Positions 6,749 to 13,890 of a DNA stretch of 64,000 nucleotides are shown here, in pieces. The position numbers and the translations under genes are program-made. The DNA is from Zunongwangia mangrovi. GTDB taxonomy: Bacteria > Bacteroidota > Bacteroidia > Flavobacteriales > Flavobacteriaceae. A model generated the notes under the pieces. That model saw nothing but the letters and a program-made list of their open reading frames with translations. It ran no database searches and was not told the DNA's origin. The stretch's first letter is position 1, and each line of letters begins with the position of its first letter. Where the stretch lies: positions 496,001-560,000 of the forward strand of contig NZ_FOKV01000001.1 in assembly GCF_900112105.1 (NCBI RefSeq), written 5' to 3'.

Positions 6749-7266
6749 AGGTCCAGTTTTTTAAGATGTTGCTTCATGGCCTCAGCCAACTTATAAACTT
6801 CAGCCGATAATCTCGGATCCCTTTTTCGGAACATATTCCCGATCGACTTAAAGTTGTTATGGAATTTCACAAGGTCCTTGTAGATAGCAATATGATCATC
6901 GCGCATCCGCTCATTAATGGGCAAATCCATGGCTGATTTCCGACAAAATTCACTAAGGTTGAGTCCCGATCTTTTGGCCTTAATGTTCAGTAGTTTTTTC
7001 TGGTACAGCGTACACCTGAATTTGATTAAGGAGGTCTTCCCCTTAAACCTCTCTTTTTTTTCATTGCGACCATGGGGAGCAATCAAGATTGTGTCCACAG
7101 ACACACATCTTGAATTAGGATCTATATTAGAATTTTCCGTTTGATGGGAACCCGTGTCCCCATCATTGGAAATCCTCGTTTTGCCTTCCCTTTTTTTTAG
7201 CTTTTCAAAGCTTAAGGAATAGGAGGATTTCTTTTCACTTTCAAAGGGTATTTTCTCGTTGAACAT
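6745..7266 (-). CDS. MobC-like relaxosome accessory protein
   Basis: The C-terminal half (KFRCTLYQKKLLNIKAKRSG, then SEFCRKSAMDLPI and KFHNNFKSIGNMFRKRD) is the ribbon-helix-helix-like and helical core of MobC proteins, which bind oriT and help the relaxase melt and nick DNA. The N-terminal 70 residues are polar and probably disordered. The start overlaps the Toprim primase gene by 26 nt, and the end overlaps the relaxase start by 4 nt, so translational coupling is likely throughout. The overlap with the primase leaves some doubt about the start; a later one is possible. Confidence 0.8.
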   Translation of the reverse strand: MFNEKIPFESEKKSSYSLSFEKLKKREGKTRISNDGDTGSHQTENSNIDPNSRCVSVDTILIAPHGRNEKKERFKGKTSLIKFRCTLYQKKLLNIKAKRSGLNLSEFCRKSAMDLPINERMRDDHIAIYKDLVKFHNNFKSIGNMFRKRDPRLSAEVYKLAEAMKQHLKKLDL

Positions 7267-8134
7267 GGCAAAGTTTTTCGTTAAGATCTTTATGTGGATA
7301 AAAGCGATATCTCAGGTCGATGGCCTGAGCAAAATGTTCTAGTAAATACGAAGTCATATGATCTCCAGCAGCATCATGATCCAGGAATAAAAAGATCGGA
7401 TCAGGATAGCCTTCAAAACCTTTGATGATTTCCTGAATAAAGGATAGGGAGTTGAGTATGATATGATCACGGGTAAAAAATAGCTCAGGATCCAATAACG
7501 CTAAAGACAGGTAATCAAATAATCCTTCGGTAATGATCAGACCATTTCCATTCTGTTGAAAATAACTATAGGATTTAGGAGAACTTGAAGCCTTATAAAA
7601 AGCATTCCGAAGCTCATAACCTCCTCGTCTATTTTGGAGACCAATGGCATAATACGGTTTTCCATATAATTCAAAATGTACTTCACTGGTCAATCCTCGA
7701 ATCAGTTCTCTGGGGATCCCCCGTTTTTTAGCATAGCGGAGTAATTGAATGTTTGAGAGTTCCTGAACACAAAGTATATTAATTCCCTCCTTTTTCTTTT
7801 TAGAAATCTGCTTATGAAAAGACAAAGAAGGGTTTTTTAAATCTGAAATTGTTAGCTGCTGATCATTGGCCAGAAATTGTAAAGCTTCAGCAATGGAACA
7901 TTGTTTTAATGCAATAATCAGGTCCAGGCAATTTCCACCTTTTCCCAATCCGAAGTCGTACCATCTGTTTTTATGATAAGAGACATGGAAAGAGGCCTGT
8001 GTTTCTGACCGCAGGGGACTCAGAAACCAGGCTTCTTTCACCGTTGTTTTGCTGGGATAATGACCTAATTTAGCGAGTACGTGTACGATGTCTAAATTAC
8101 GAGCATGTTCACAGCATATTTTCTTTGTTTTCAT
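7241..8134 (-). CDS. CHC2/Toprim-domain DNA primase-like protein
   Basis: The N-terminal 100 residues resemble a CHC2-type primase zinc-binding domain; a shared segment is WYDFGLGKGGNCLDLIIALK. The C-terminal half is a Toprim domain: GLIITEGLFDYLSLALL gives the conserved Glu, and FLFLDHDAAGDHM gives the D-x-D motif. Such proteins are standard in Bacteroidota mobilizable elements, where they prime replacement-strand synthesis during transfer or support replication of the excised circle. The gene lies downstream of the primase-helicase across a 200-bp region packed with TGATGAA repeats, and upstream of mobC, so replication and mobilization genes form one cluster. Confidence 0.8.
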   Translation of the reverse strand: MKTKKICCEHARNLDIVHVLAKLGHYPSKTTVKEAWFLSPLRSETQASFHVSYHKNRWYDFGLGKGGNCLDLIIALKQCSIAEALQFLANDQQLTISDLKNPSLSFHKQISKKKKEGINILCVQELSNIQLLRYAKKRGIPRELIRGLTSEVHFELYGKPYYAIGLQNRRGGYELRNAFYKASSSPKSYSYFQQNGNGLIITEGLFDYLSLALLDPELFFTRDHIILNSLSFIQEIIKGFEGYPDPIFLFLDHDAAGDHMTSYLLEHFAQAIDLRYRFYPHKDLNEKLCHVQRENTL

Positions 8135-8159
8135 AAGCGTTCTATTTTCTGGATTTTTT

Positions 8160-8364
8160 TGATGAATTGATGAGAACCCCTCCTAAGCCCTTATAGACAT
8201 TGAGCTGAAGCTGTCATCAAAAATTCATCAATTCATCATTTTTATTTTCAATAGCAGGCTTTTATTCATCACTTTTATTTTTGATGAACATTTGATGAAT
8301 AAATGATGAACCCTAAAACCCCTATAAATACAGGGCTTAACCTTCCCCGTTCATCAATTCATCA
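8160..8364. repeat. Cluster of nine TGATGAA/TTCATCA heptamers, candidate iterons or replication origin
   Basis: The motif TGATGAA occurs at 8160, 8282, 8293 and 8304, and its complement TTCATCA at 8224, 8232, 8265, 8350 and 8358; a near copy TGATGAG is at 8168. Several copies are paired on a period of about 8 or 11 bp (8224/8232, 8350/8358, 8282/8293/8304). The cluster lies between the primase-helicase and the Toprim primase genes and overlaps the end of the helicase gene. This density and location fit an iteron-type origin of the excised element, or a binding region for autoregulation. Confidence 0.6.
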
Positions 8365-9548
8365 AAATTCTCGGTCAGAAACGACCTTGAAATGTTAAAA
8401 TAGCGGCCTTTTGCTTCCCGCTGCTCTATCGATCCATCCCCCCACCATACCAATCTTTGATAGCAAAGCGTATTCTTTTGATTCTCCAATTTCCAGGAAT
8501 TCTTCAGCAACCTTCTTAGCTGGGTAAGATCCGTTTTAATCCGTGTCCGATTCAGTAGTTGTAATGCATCAATCGGGCAGAGTTGAATGTCATCGATATT
8601 GAAGTGATCCATACCCATAAGTAAAATGGTGGCCAGTTCTTTTTCTACCCGGTTACGATTATTGGCAAGCAATTTTTTTAAGGCTGGCGTTTTTAACTGG
8701 GAAGGATGAAACCACATCCTGGTGAGATGTTTGGAATGCAATTGACGGTGTTTTAAAAAATGAAGAAAGGCCGGAACTTCCCGGCTGAGATGATAGAGAT
8801 AATCCGTTTCTTCAACCGTAATTTTAGGCACTTTAAGCACCCAGAACCGGGTTTCATTACCATCAATCTTGATAAAGTTATCCTCATTATTACTACATAG
8901 GATAAACTTTCCAAAAAACTCCACTTCCCGTTTATCCTTCCCTTTAGCCTCTAACTTATTAATGTTGGTGGTACTAAGGTATTTGATCCGCTCGGTCAGC
9001 TCCTCTTTATTGAAAAGCACTTCATCAATACAGATCAGAAGCTTATTCGCCCAATCCGCATTAAACTGACTACTAAAACTATCATTGGTCAGATAGGTCA
9101 TGTTATTTTCAAAGATGCTTTTCAGCCATTTTAAAAAGGTACTTTTTCCGGTATTCCGCTCTTTCGAAACCAAACAAAGGATTGGTAAGGTTTGCACCGG
9201 TTTGGTATATAAAAGTTGCAGATAGTCCAATCCCAGTTCAAAATGCTCCCCAAAAATATGTTGGACAAAATTCAGACTAAAACCTAATTCGCCCTGTATA
9301 GGAATATTACTTAAGGGGGAATAGATATTATAAAAATCATGATAGACCGGTTTAAAATTCAGGTGATCGGGAATACAGGTAAACCCATCATATTTAGGAA
9401 TTTTACTCAGGTATGATTTTCCATGATCCTGTCGAATGGTCTCTACACTCCAAGGGAGCAAAAGCTCATTGAAGTGCCCGGCAATGGTAGGTGCTTTGAC
9501 TTTTTTATAATACGAAGTCCCTACCCTTAAATATGGTATACTCTTCAT
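8337..9548 (-). CDS. Primase-helicase (SF3-like P-loop ATPase) of the mobile element
   Basis: The central ATPase region contains Walker A SKERNTGKSTFLKWL (about 128-142), Walker B KLLICIDEV (about 168-176) and a motif C-like FGKFILCSNNEDNF (about 209-222), as in phage and plasmid superfamily-3 primase-helicases of the DUF5906 type. The C-terminal part carries a WKLENQKNTLCYQRLVW segment that could be a winged-helix domain. It probably unwinds the excised element during replication together with the Toprim primase encoded just downstream. The gene begins 23 nt after the excisionase-like gene, so the two form an operon. Confidence 0.78.
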   Translation of the reverse strand: MKSIPYLRVGTSYYKKVKAPTIAGHFNELLLPWSVETIRQDHGKSYLSKIPKYDGFTCIPDHLNFKPVYHDFYNIYSPLSNIPIQGELGFSLNFVQHIFGEHFELGLDYLQLLYTKPVQTLPILCLVSKERNTGKSTFLKWLKSIFENNMTYLTNDSFSSQFNADWANKLLICIDEVLFNKEELTERIKYLSTTNINKLEAKGKDKREVEFFGKFILCSNNEDNFIKIDGNETRFWVLKVPKITVEETDYLYHLSREVPAFLHFLKHRQLHSKHLTRMWFHPSQLKTPALKKLLANNRNRVEKELATILLMGMDHFNIDDIQLCPIDALQLLNRTRIKTDLTQLRRLLKNSWKLENQKNTLCYQRLVWWGDGSIEQREAKGRYFNISRSFLTENFDELMNGEG

Positions 9549-9571
9549 AGTAAATAAATTAAGTGAATAGG

Positions 9572-9862
9572 TTACTTCTTGTTTTTCAATAATGTTTTAT
9601 TGAATTGCTCCTCGATATGTTGATCCGATAGATCAGGTTCCCCTAACAACCAGGCATCAATCTTATCCCTATCAAAAAACTTTTGTCGAATATTAGGATT
9701 GCTTCCCATTGGGATAAGCTGAAGGTGGGTAAGTTTATATATTTTACTTTTGGAAAGCCCGGTATAAACAGATAGGTCTTCAACATTCATAACTTTCTTC
9801 TTATGGGATAACAGTACTTTAATTTCCTGTAGTAAATCCACCACTTTTTCTTGCTCTTTCAT
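9572..9862 (-). CDS. Excisionase-like helix-turn-helix DNA-binding protein
   Basis: A 96-residue protein with a MerR/excisionase-type winged helix: VMNVEDLSVYTGLSKSKIYKL (about 39-59), then IRQKFFDRDKIDAWLLG (about 78-94), the usual wing and third helix. Such proteins sit between the integrase and the replication genes of Bacteroidota integrative elements, where they act as directionality factors or activators. Here it is the first gene of the replication operon, but the expected integrase is not next to it; a membrane protein gene lies upstream instead. The excisionase role is inferred from fold and position. Confidence 0.75.
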   Translation of the reverse strand: MKEQEKVVDLLQEIKVLLSHKKKVMNVEDLSVYTGLSKSKIYKLTHLQLIPMGSNPNIRQKFFDRDKIDAWLLGEPDLSDQHIEEQFNKTLLKNKK

Positions 9863-10082
9863 AAGTATTTACTTTAAAATTAAAACTGCATAAGAGGCCT
9901 CTTATAATTTTAGCTAAAGCAAACTTAAGAAAGCAAATACCTGTAAATCAATACCATAATTTAAACCAATAAGATATTATTCATTAATTATGCTATAAAC
10001 TAACGGTCAGATGAAAAAAGAAGAAAAAAGTAAGGCTTATAGGTATATGATCTGGAAAAATTAAGAATATTAGGATTGAATT

Positions 10083-10757
10083 TCAGTCTTTCCGTAGCAC
10101 CTGTTTAATTAATTTTCGTTGATTTCGGGAGTTTATTTTTTCCTGATCCCCTTTCCAGGCCGAAAAGCTGGTTTTCAATGTGGAGGCTTTAAGCGGAGCA
10201 TTATTCATTAAAAACGATTCCATAAGTAAGTCAAAAAAGTATTGTTTACGTTCACCAGCAAGATCCTGAATCCCTCCTACCAATAGTTCATCAAAAAGAA
10301 CAAAGAGAATCTTATGATTGGCCGAATCTCCACTTTTATTTCCCATAGTAAAGTTGATTCTTTGATTGACCCGTTTCCCTTTCATAAGCCTTATGAATTC
10401 CTTTTGAGAAGCTTTATCCAACTGAATAAGATCAAAACGAATACGGCTTTTATTGATGGGTTCGATCTTAAAGTTATGATGTCCTTTAGTAAGATGCCTA
10501 TTAGACTCATAGTAAATAGCTAACCCCACAAGAATAACAAGCATGATACCTGCTAAAACTGCAATAATGATAAGAATCTGGGCGATGTTTGGAAAACCTA
10601 GAATCAGGCTGAAGCTTAGCAGAAATAAAACAAAGATGGACAGAAGAAAAAGAATTGAATTGGTAGAATTAGCCTGAACTTTCTCTTCCAGAAAATAGTT
10701 GAATCCAGACCTCAATTGAGCCAATGCCTTTGCTGAGATCTGAATGAACTTCTCCAT
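10083..10757 (-). CDS. Unknown membrane protein with two transmembrane segments
   Basis: I do not recognise this 224-residue protein. Residues about 1-33 are polar. Two hydrophobic helices follow (about 34-55, ILFLLSIFVLFLLSFSLILG, and about 58-83, IAQILIIIAVLAGIMLVILV). A soluble C-terminal domain of about 130 residues contains IRFDLIQLDKASQKEFIRLM and ends with a very basic tail (about 205-224). It lies 220 bp upstream of the excisionase-like gene on the same strand, where an integrase would be expected in many related elements. It may take part in transfer or be cargo. Confidence 0.6.
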   Translation of the reverse strand: MEKFIQISAKALAQLRSGFNYFLEEKVQANSTNSILFLLSIFVLFLLSFSLILGFPNIAQILIIIAVLAGIMLVILVGLAIYYESNRHLTKGHHNFKIEPINKSRIRFDLIQLDKASQKEFIRLMKGKRVNQRINFTMGNKSGDSANHKILFVLFDELLVGGIQDLAGERKQYFFDLLMESFLMNNAPLKASTLKTSFSAWKGDQEKINSRNQRKLIKQVLRKD

Positions 10758-11088
10758 GTATCAATTCTTTTGTCTTATTAAATATAACCAAAAGAAAACT
10801 AATGGATGAATTCGTAATAGATCATTGTTTATTAATGAACATCCTAATTAAATAAAGTTATAGTAATAAGTAAATCCAGCTCCTGAACTACTGGCAAATA
10901 TTTACAATAACTTTTTCCTTATTGCAGAAAAAGACGCTTTTTTACAATAGTGTTCTTCTAATTGCAAGAAACACGCATATTTTAGCTGAAAAAAATGGAA
11001 TAAAAGACTTTTTAAATAGAGGTATAACAAGTCAGATTTAAGGAAAAAACATCCAAAACCAAATCAATTACGTGGTAATTTTTTATAT
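10758..11088. other. Intergenic region with paired 40-bp structured repeats and toxin-antitoxin promoter
   Basis: No gene is visible. The region holds two adjacent 40-bp repeat units at 10901-10980 and, at its right end, the promoter and inverted repeat of the toxin-antitoxin operon. Confidence 0.5.
10901..10980. repeat. Two tandem 40-bp repeats, each able to form a hairpin
   Basis: Unit 1 (10901-10940) and unit 2 (10941-10980) both begin TTTACAATA, share a central ATTGCA, and end near an ACGC. The parts between differ in sequence but each can pair: CTTTTTC with GAAAAAG in unit 1, and GTGTTCTT with AAGAAACAC (one bulge) in unit 2. Conserved single-stranded parts with covarying arms suggest selection on structure. 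Possible roles are recombinase arm sites, a single-strand origin or a small RNA. Confidence 0.5.
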
Positions 11089-11099
11089 TTGCACGTAAA
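11069..11099 (+). promoter_or_regulatory. Toxin-antitoxin promoter flanked by a 7-bp inverted repeat
   Basis: TATATTTG at 11084-11091 matches TAnnTTTG. It is enclosed by TTACGTG (11069-11075) and CACGTAA (11093-11099), a perfect inverted repeat, which is a good candidate operator for autorepression. A transcript starting near 11097 excludes the in-frame ATG at 11089 and supports translation from 11110. Confidence 0.6.
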
Positions 11100-11109
11100 A
11101 CATTTTGCA

Positions 11110-11355
11110 ATGGATAAAAAACTCACATTAAGTTTAAATGAAAAAATCATTGAGACTGCTAAGCATTACGCAAAATCTAATAATATTAGTCTATCAAAAT
11201 TAATAGAGTCTTATTTAGGCACTTTAACTAAAAAAGAAAGAACTGAAAATGAAATCACACCTTTGGTAAAAAGTTTGAGTGGTGTTATTTCTATTGATAA
11301 AGATTTAGATGTTACGGATGAATATACTCAATATTTAATTGAAAAATATAAATGA
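11110..11355 (+). CDS. Antitoxin (DUF6364-like) of a PIN toxin pair
   Basis: The protein MDKKLTLSLNEKIIETAKHY has a ribbon-helix-helix-like start (KLTLSLNEKIIETAKHYAKS, then ISLSKLIESYL). It ends in an acidic tail (VTDEYTQYLIEKYK) that probably wraps around the toxin. The start at 11110 is chosen because the promoter box is at 11084-11091; an upstream in-frame ATG at 11089 lies inside the promoter. The stop overlaps the toxin start (ATGA), typical of tightly coupled antitoxin-toxin operons. It should neutralise the PIN nuclease and repress the operon. Confidence 0.82.
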   Translation: MDKKLTLSLNEKIIETAKHYAKSNNISLSKLIESYLGTLTKKERTENEITPLVKSLSGVISIDKDLDVTDEYTQYLIEKYK

Positions 11356-11765
11356 CAAAAATATTGATCGACACAAACATCGTAATCGATTTACTTTCTA
11401 AAAGAAAAGATTTTTATGATGATGCAGCAACTTTATTTTCACAAGCGGACAAAAAACAGTTAAATCTTACAATTTCAGCTCTAACTTTTGCCAATACGAA
11501 TTACATTCTGACAAAATTAAAATCTGCTAAAGAAGCAAGAGAAATTCTGAGAAAATTTAAAGTTCTTGTAGAATTATTAAGCTTAGATGATAAAATAACT
11601 GAGCTTGCTTTAAGTGATGAAACTTTTCCAGATTTTGAAGATGGTCTTCAATATTATTCCGCAATCGAAAATGATATTGATATTATCATTACAAGAAATA
11701 AAAAAGACTTTAAAAATTCAAAATTACCTGTTTTAACAGCAAAAGAATTTTTGGCAAGGAAATAA
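11352..11765 (+). CDS. PIN-domain ribonuclease toxin (VapC-like)
   Basis: This 137-residue protein begins MTKILIDTNIVIDLLSKR, giving the first catalytic Asp of the PIN fold. Further acidic residues are at about 97 (FEDGLQYYSA) and in IDIIITRNKKDF near 112-122, the usual order of PIN active sites. VapC-type toxins cleave tRNA or rRNA when the antitoxin is degraded. It overlaps the antitoxin gene by 4 nt. It is likely a stabilisation module of the mobile element. Confidence 0.87.
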   Translation: MTKILIDTNIVIDLLSKRKDFYDDAATLFSQADKKQLNLTISALTFANTNYILTKLKSAKEAREILRKFKVLVELLSLDDKITELALSDETFPDFEDGLQYYSAIENDIDIIITRNKKDFKNSKLPVLTAKEFLARK

Positions 11766-11918
11766 TGCCAGTGGCTAACAACGCGTGTGGTCAATTGGGT
11801 CTAAGTACTTAATCGATATTCGATGTTTTTAGCTATATTTTTTTAAGCAGACAGAACCTGGCTAATAAACCCGCAACTGGCCTACTCAAAACCATTTCCA
11901 CAAATTTGAGAAAAAACA
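11766..11918. other. Cassette-like spacer between the toxin and an unknown gene
   Basis: The sequence after the toxin contains GGCTAACAACGCGTGTGG. A related motif, TTAACGTGTATAATTAATAGC, shortened here to its core TTAACGTGTATAA, follows the next gene near 12594. Similar boundaries on both sides of a single gene hint at a cassette-like exchange unit, but the similarity is short. Confidence 0.3.
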
Positions 11919-12581
11919 ATGATTGACAAATTAATTGAGAAAACTAATTCATTTGAATTCTATCACAATGGACAGTTTAATTTGACTAAACTAAAAGGTC
12001 AAATCGGACCTTTTAATAAAATGGAATTTAATTTCATCGTGGAAGAACGAGACGACTTCGGAAAGATTAAAGAAGCTGACCATTGGAGATTAATTGCTCA
12101 TAATACGATTAAATTTAGAGGATTATTTTCAGAACAGTATTTACCTTATATCAAGTTAAAGATTTTAAATGAGCATCCTTTACTCTGGACATTTCACAAA
12201 AATGAATTGGAATGTGAATTAATAGGTTATCCTCAAAATCCAAGTGAATTCATCGGAGATTTATTCTTTGCTTACGAACAAAAAGCTGGAAATTGGATAG
12301 AATTAAACAGACATTTTTTTAGCATTAAAGAATATTATCAACAAAACGGGAAAATGAACCTCGGAATTACGGCACCTTTAGCTGAACCGATAAGACAAGT
12401 TTGTGAAAAGCACGGAATTGAATTCAATGTAGAAAATGTAATCAAAGATTATGGCAAAGGTAATGCGTACCGACCAGATGCAAAACTGCTGATTTTTGGG
12501 AATGAAGATGTAAGTCCTCACGATTTTAATCTGAGACAACCTTACATAATTGCAGATGAATTCATTGCAAATAAAAAATAA
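11919..12581 (+). CDS. Unknown cytoplasmic protein (220 aa)
   Basis: I do not recognise this protein. It has no signal peptide and no membrane segment. Visible features are HNTIKFRGLFSEQYLPYIKL in the first half and GNEDVSPHDFNLRQPYIIADEF at the end (residues about 194-215). Base composition is AT-rich, like the other accessory genes, and it is the last gene before the tRNA boundary. It may be a defence or cargo gene, but nothing in the sequence shows a mechanism. Confidence 0.6.
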   Translation: MIDKLIEKTNSFEFYHNGQFNLTKLKGQIGPFNKMEFNFIVEERDDFGKIKEADHWRLIAHNTIKFRGLFSEQYLPYIKLKILNEHPLLWTFHKNELECELIGYPQNPSEFIGDLFFAYEQKAGNWIELNRHFFSIKEYYQQNGKMNLGITAPLAEPIRQVCEKHGIEFNVENVIKDYGKGNAYRPDAKLLIFGNEDVSPHDFNLRQPYIIADEFIANKK

Positions 12582-12619
12582 AAACGTGTAGCATTAACGT
12601 GTATAATTAATAGCTAGTT

Positions 12620-12651
12620 CTCGCCTACTTACGAAAATCCGCGAGTTTTTT
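12620..12651 (+). terminator. Probable terminator of the 11919-12581 gene
   Basis: CTCGC (12620-12624) pairs with GCGAG (12641-12645), followed by six T. The stem is short and the loop is 16 nt, so strength is uncertain. Confidence 0.45.
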
Positions 12652-13013
12652 CTATTTTACCTATTCAACTCTTCCCTTTAACAATAGATCCCGATTGCCG
12701 GATAATTGGGGTAATGCTAACTAAATTGTACAGTTCACAATCGAGTGGATGGTTCCGCCAAATAAAGTAGTGCCGCTCACAGTACAGTACCTAAAGGTCT
12801 CAAAAACGTCAACTCATCATCCATCTTTTCAATCGCTCTTTACAATAAGTTAAACTATTTTATATTTTAAGCAATAGGCTATGCACTTTCTAGGAAATCG
12901 GTCACCCATTGATTACCACTCCCCCTCGATTTAATTTTAAAAATAAGTATATCTATTTATAGGTGTATAATACTTAGTAATATGTTGTACATATGTTGTA
13001 CCCAAGAAGAAAT

Positions 13014-13041
13014 AAAAAAGCCTTACATCTCTGTAAGGCTT
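13014..13041 (-). terminator. Rho-independent terminator of tRNA(CAU)
   Basis: On the minus strand AAGCCTTAC-AGAG-ATGTAAGGCTT-like pairing forms a strong stem followed by a T-run, directly downstream of the tRNA 3' end. Confidence 0.8.
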
Positions 13042-13052
13042 GGTTTTACTGG

Positions 13053-13126
13053 TGGTCCCACATGGGCTCGAACCATGGACCCCTTGATTATGAGTCAAGT
13101 GCTCTAACCAGCTGAGCTATAGGACC
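13053..13126 (-). tRNA. tRNA with CAU anticodon (Met or Ile2)
   Basis: The minus-strand sequence folds as a standard cloverleaf. The acceptor stem is GGTCCTA with TGGGACC and discriminator A. The D-arm includes GCTCAGCTGGTTAGAGC, the anticodon loop CTCATAA gives CAU, and the T-arm includes GGTTCGAGCC. A genomic CCA follows (13050-13052). CAU can be elongator Met or lysidine-modified Ile2; the sequence alone does not decide. A promoter lies just upstream and a terminator just downstream. The accessory island abuts its 3' end. Confidence 0.95.
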
Positions 13127-13152
13127 AGTCCACAAAATTAATTATGGGTGCG

Positions 13153-13184
13153 CAAATTTAGATAAATCCCAGTTATACGCCAAA
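13153..13184 (-). promoter_or_regulatory. Promoter of tRNA(CAU)
   Basis: On the minus strand TTTG (complement of 13181-13184) and TAAATTTG (complement of 13153-13160) are separated by 20 nt, a textbook Bacteroidota promoter. The tRNA 5' end is 27 nt downstream of the -7 box. Confidence 0.75.
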
Positions 13185-13338
13185 CATTTTTTTAAATTAG
13201 TCTACTATCAATATTTAATATTTTGATAATAAATAATCTAGACACAAAATCTAGCATCTGCTTAGTAATGTTTTATGAGTAATACCATTAGTTCAATATC
13301 ATTGACTTTTACAATGTCATTAAATATTTCAGCAAAGT

Positions 13339-13740
13339 TTACCTAATTTCCTGGCAAAGTTCAATTAAAACTCCATTGGCTTCCTTAGGATGCATAAATA
13401 CTACCAACTTATTATCTGCTCCCGTTTTTGGCTGCTCATTTAAAAGCTGAAAACCTTCATTTTTAAGCCGTTTTATTTCAGCTTCAATATCATCTACCGC
13501 AAAAGCAATATGATGCATCCCTTCTCCCCTTTTCAGAATCGATTTTGCAATAGCACTATCTTCGCTGGTTGCCGCTAATAACTCAATCTTACTTTCTCCA
13601 ATTTCAAAAAAAGAAGTATTCACACCTTCGCTTACTACTGCTTCTTTTTTATAATGAGGTTTTCCCATCACCGCCGCATAGATTTTGTTAGCTTCTTCAA
13701 GATCATTCACGGCAATACCTATATGTTCTATCTTTTTCAT
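13339..13740 (-). CDS. mce: Methylmalonyl-CoA epimerase
   Basis: The protein is a single glyoxalase/VOC-fold chain of 133 residues. It starts MKKIEHIGIAVNDLEEANKI, and a second half-motif GEGMHHIAFAVDDIEAEI follows. The metal-binding His and Glu are in HIGIAV, HHIAFAV and VLIELCQ. It interconverts the 2R and 2S forms of methylmalonyl-CoA in propionate and succinate metabolism. The reading frame is open 17 codons upstream, but the MKK start matches the family. A palindrome CTCGATTATCGAG lies 64 nt upstream of the start. Confidence 0.9.
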   Translation of the reverse strand: MKKIEHIGIAVNDLEEANKIYAAVMGKPHYKKEAVVSEGVNTSFFEIGESKIELLAATSEDSAIAKSILKRGEGMHHIAFAVDDIEAEIKRLKNEGFQLLNEQPKTGADNKLVVFMHPKEANGVLIELCQEIR

Positions 13741-13803
13741 TTCAGAATTATTTAAAACCGATACTAATTTTTGTAAAATACCCCAAGGCAATAAAAATTT
13801 AAT

Positions 13804-13816
13804 CTCGATTATCGAG
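13804..13816. repeat. Palindrome CTCGATTATCGAG, copy 1 of 3
   Basis: A 13-bp near-perfect palindrome preceded by TTTAAT, found again at 38259-38271 and 54027-54039. Here it lies in the leader region of mce. Confidence 0.7.
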
Positions 13817-13878
13817 CAAAGATCACACTAAAATAATTATTCTTATCTTCAATAAATATACAGCTAAGTTTAAAGTAC

Positions 13879-13886
13879 TATTTTTG
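13879..13886 (+). promoter_or_regulatory. -7 box of the rbfA promoter, almost touching the start codon
   Basis: TATTTTTG matches TAnnTTTG and ends 4 nt before the rbfA ATG at 13891, so the transcript would have little or no leader. No clear -33 TTG was seen. Confidence 0.5.
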
Positions 13887-13890
13887 CAAC

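Larger units (their letters stand above)
12582..13049. other. Intergenic region between the accessory island and the tRNA
   Basis: No gene is visible in about 470 bp. It holds a probable terminator at 12620-12651, a repeated TATGTTGTAC at 12981-12990 and 12992-13001, and the tRNA terminator at 13014-13041. The element's right attachment site should lie in or beside this stretch. Confidence 0.45.
1..13052. mobile_element. Accessory island, probable integrative/mobilizable element ending at tRNA(CAU)
   Basis: Mobilization and replication genes occupy 5546-9862 on the minus strand: small membrane protein, relaxase, MobC-like protein, Toprim primase, primase-helicase and excisionase-like HTH. 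They are flanked by typical cargo: restriction-modification genes, the sigma factor/dCas12f locus and a toxin-antitoxin pair. The block lies on the 3' side of the minus-strand tRNA(CAU), the usual insertion side for tyrosine-recombinase elements, and conserved housekeeping genes begin directly beyond the tRNA. No integrase and no second copy of the tRNA 3' end are visible, so the left boundary is outside the window. The right boundary at the tRNA is inferred, not proven. Confidence 0.55.

Noticed and set aside
6134-6796. Long plus-strand reading frame opposite the relaxase gene
   Set aside because: It is a shadow of the relaxase, which has clear catalytic motifs; the shadow protein has no family pattern.
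12981-13001. Repeated TATGTTGTAC as the element's attachment site
   Set aside because: It is a short AT-rich direct repeat. Without the other boundary of the element it cannot be tied to recombination.
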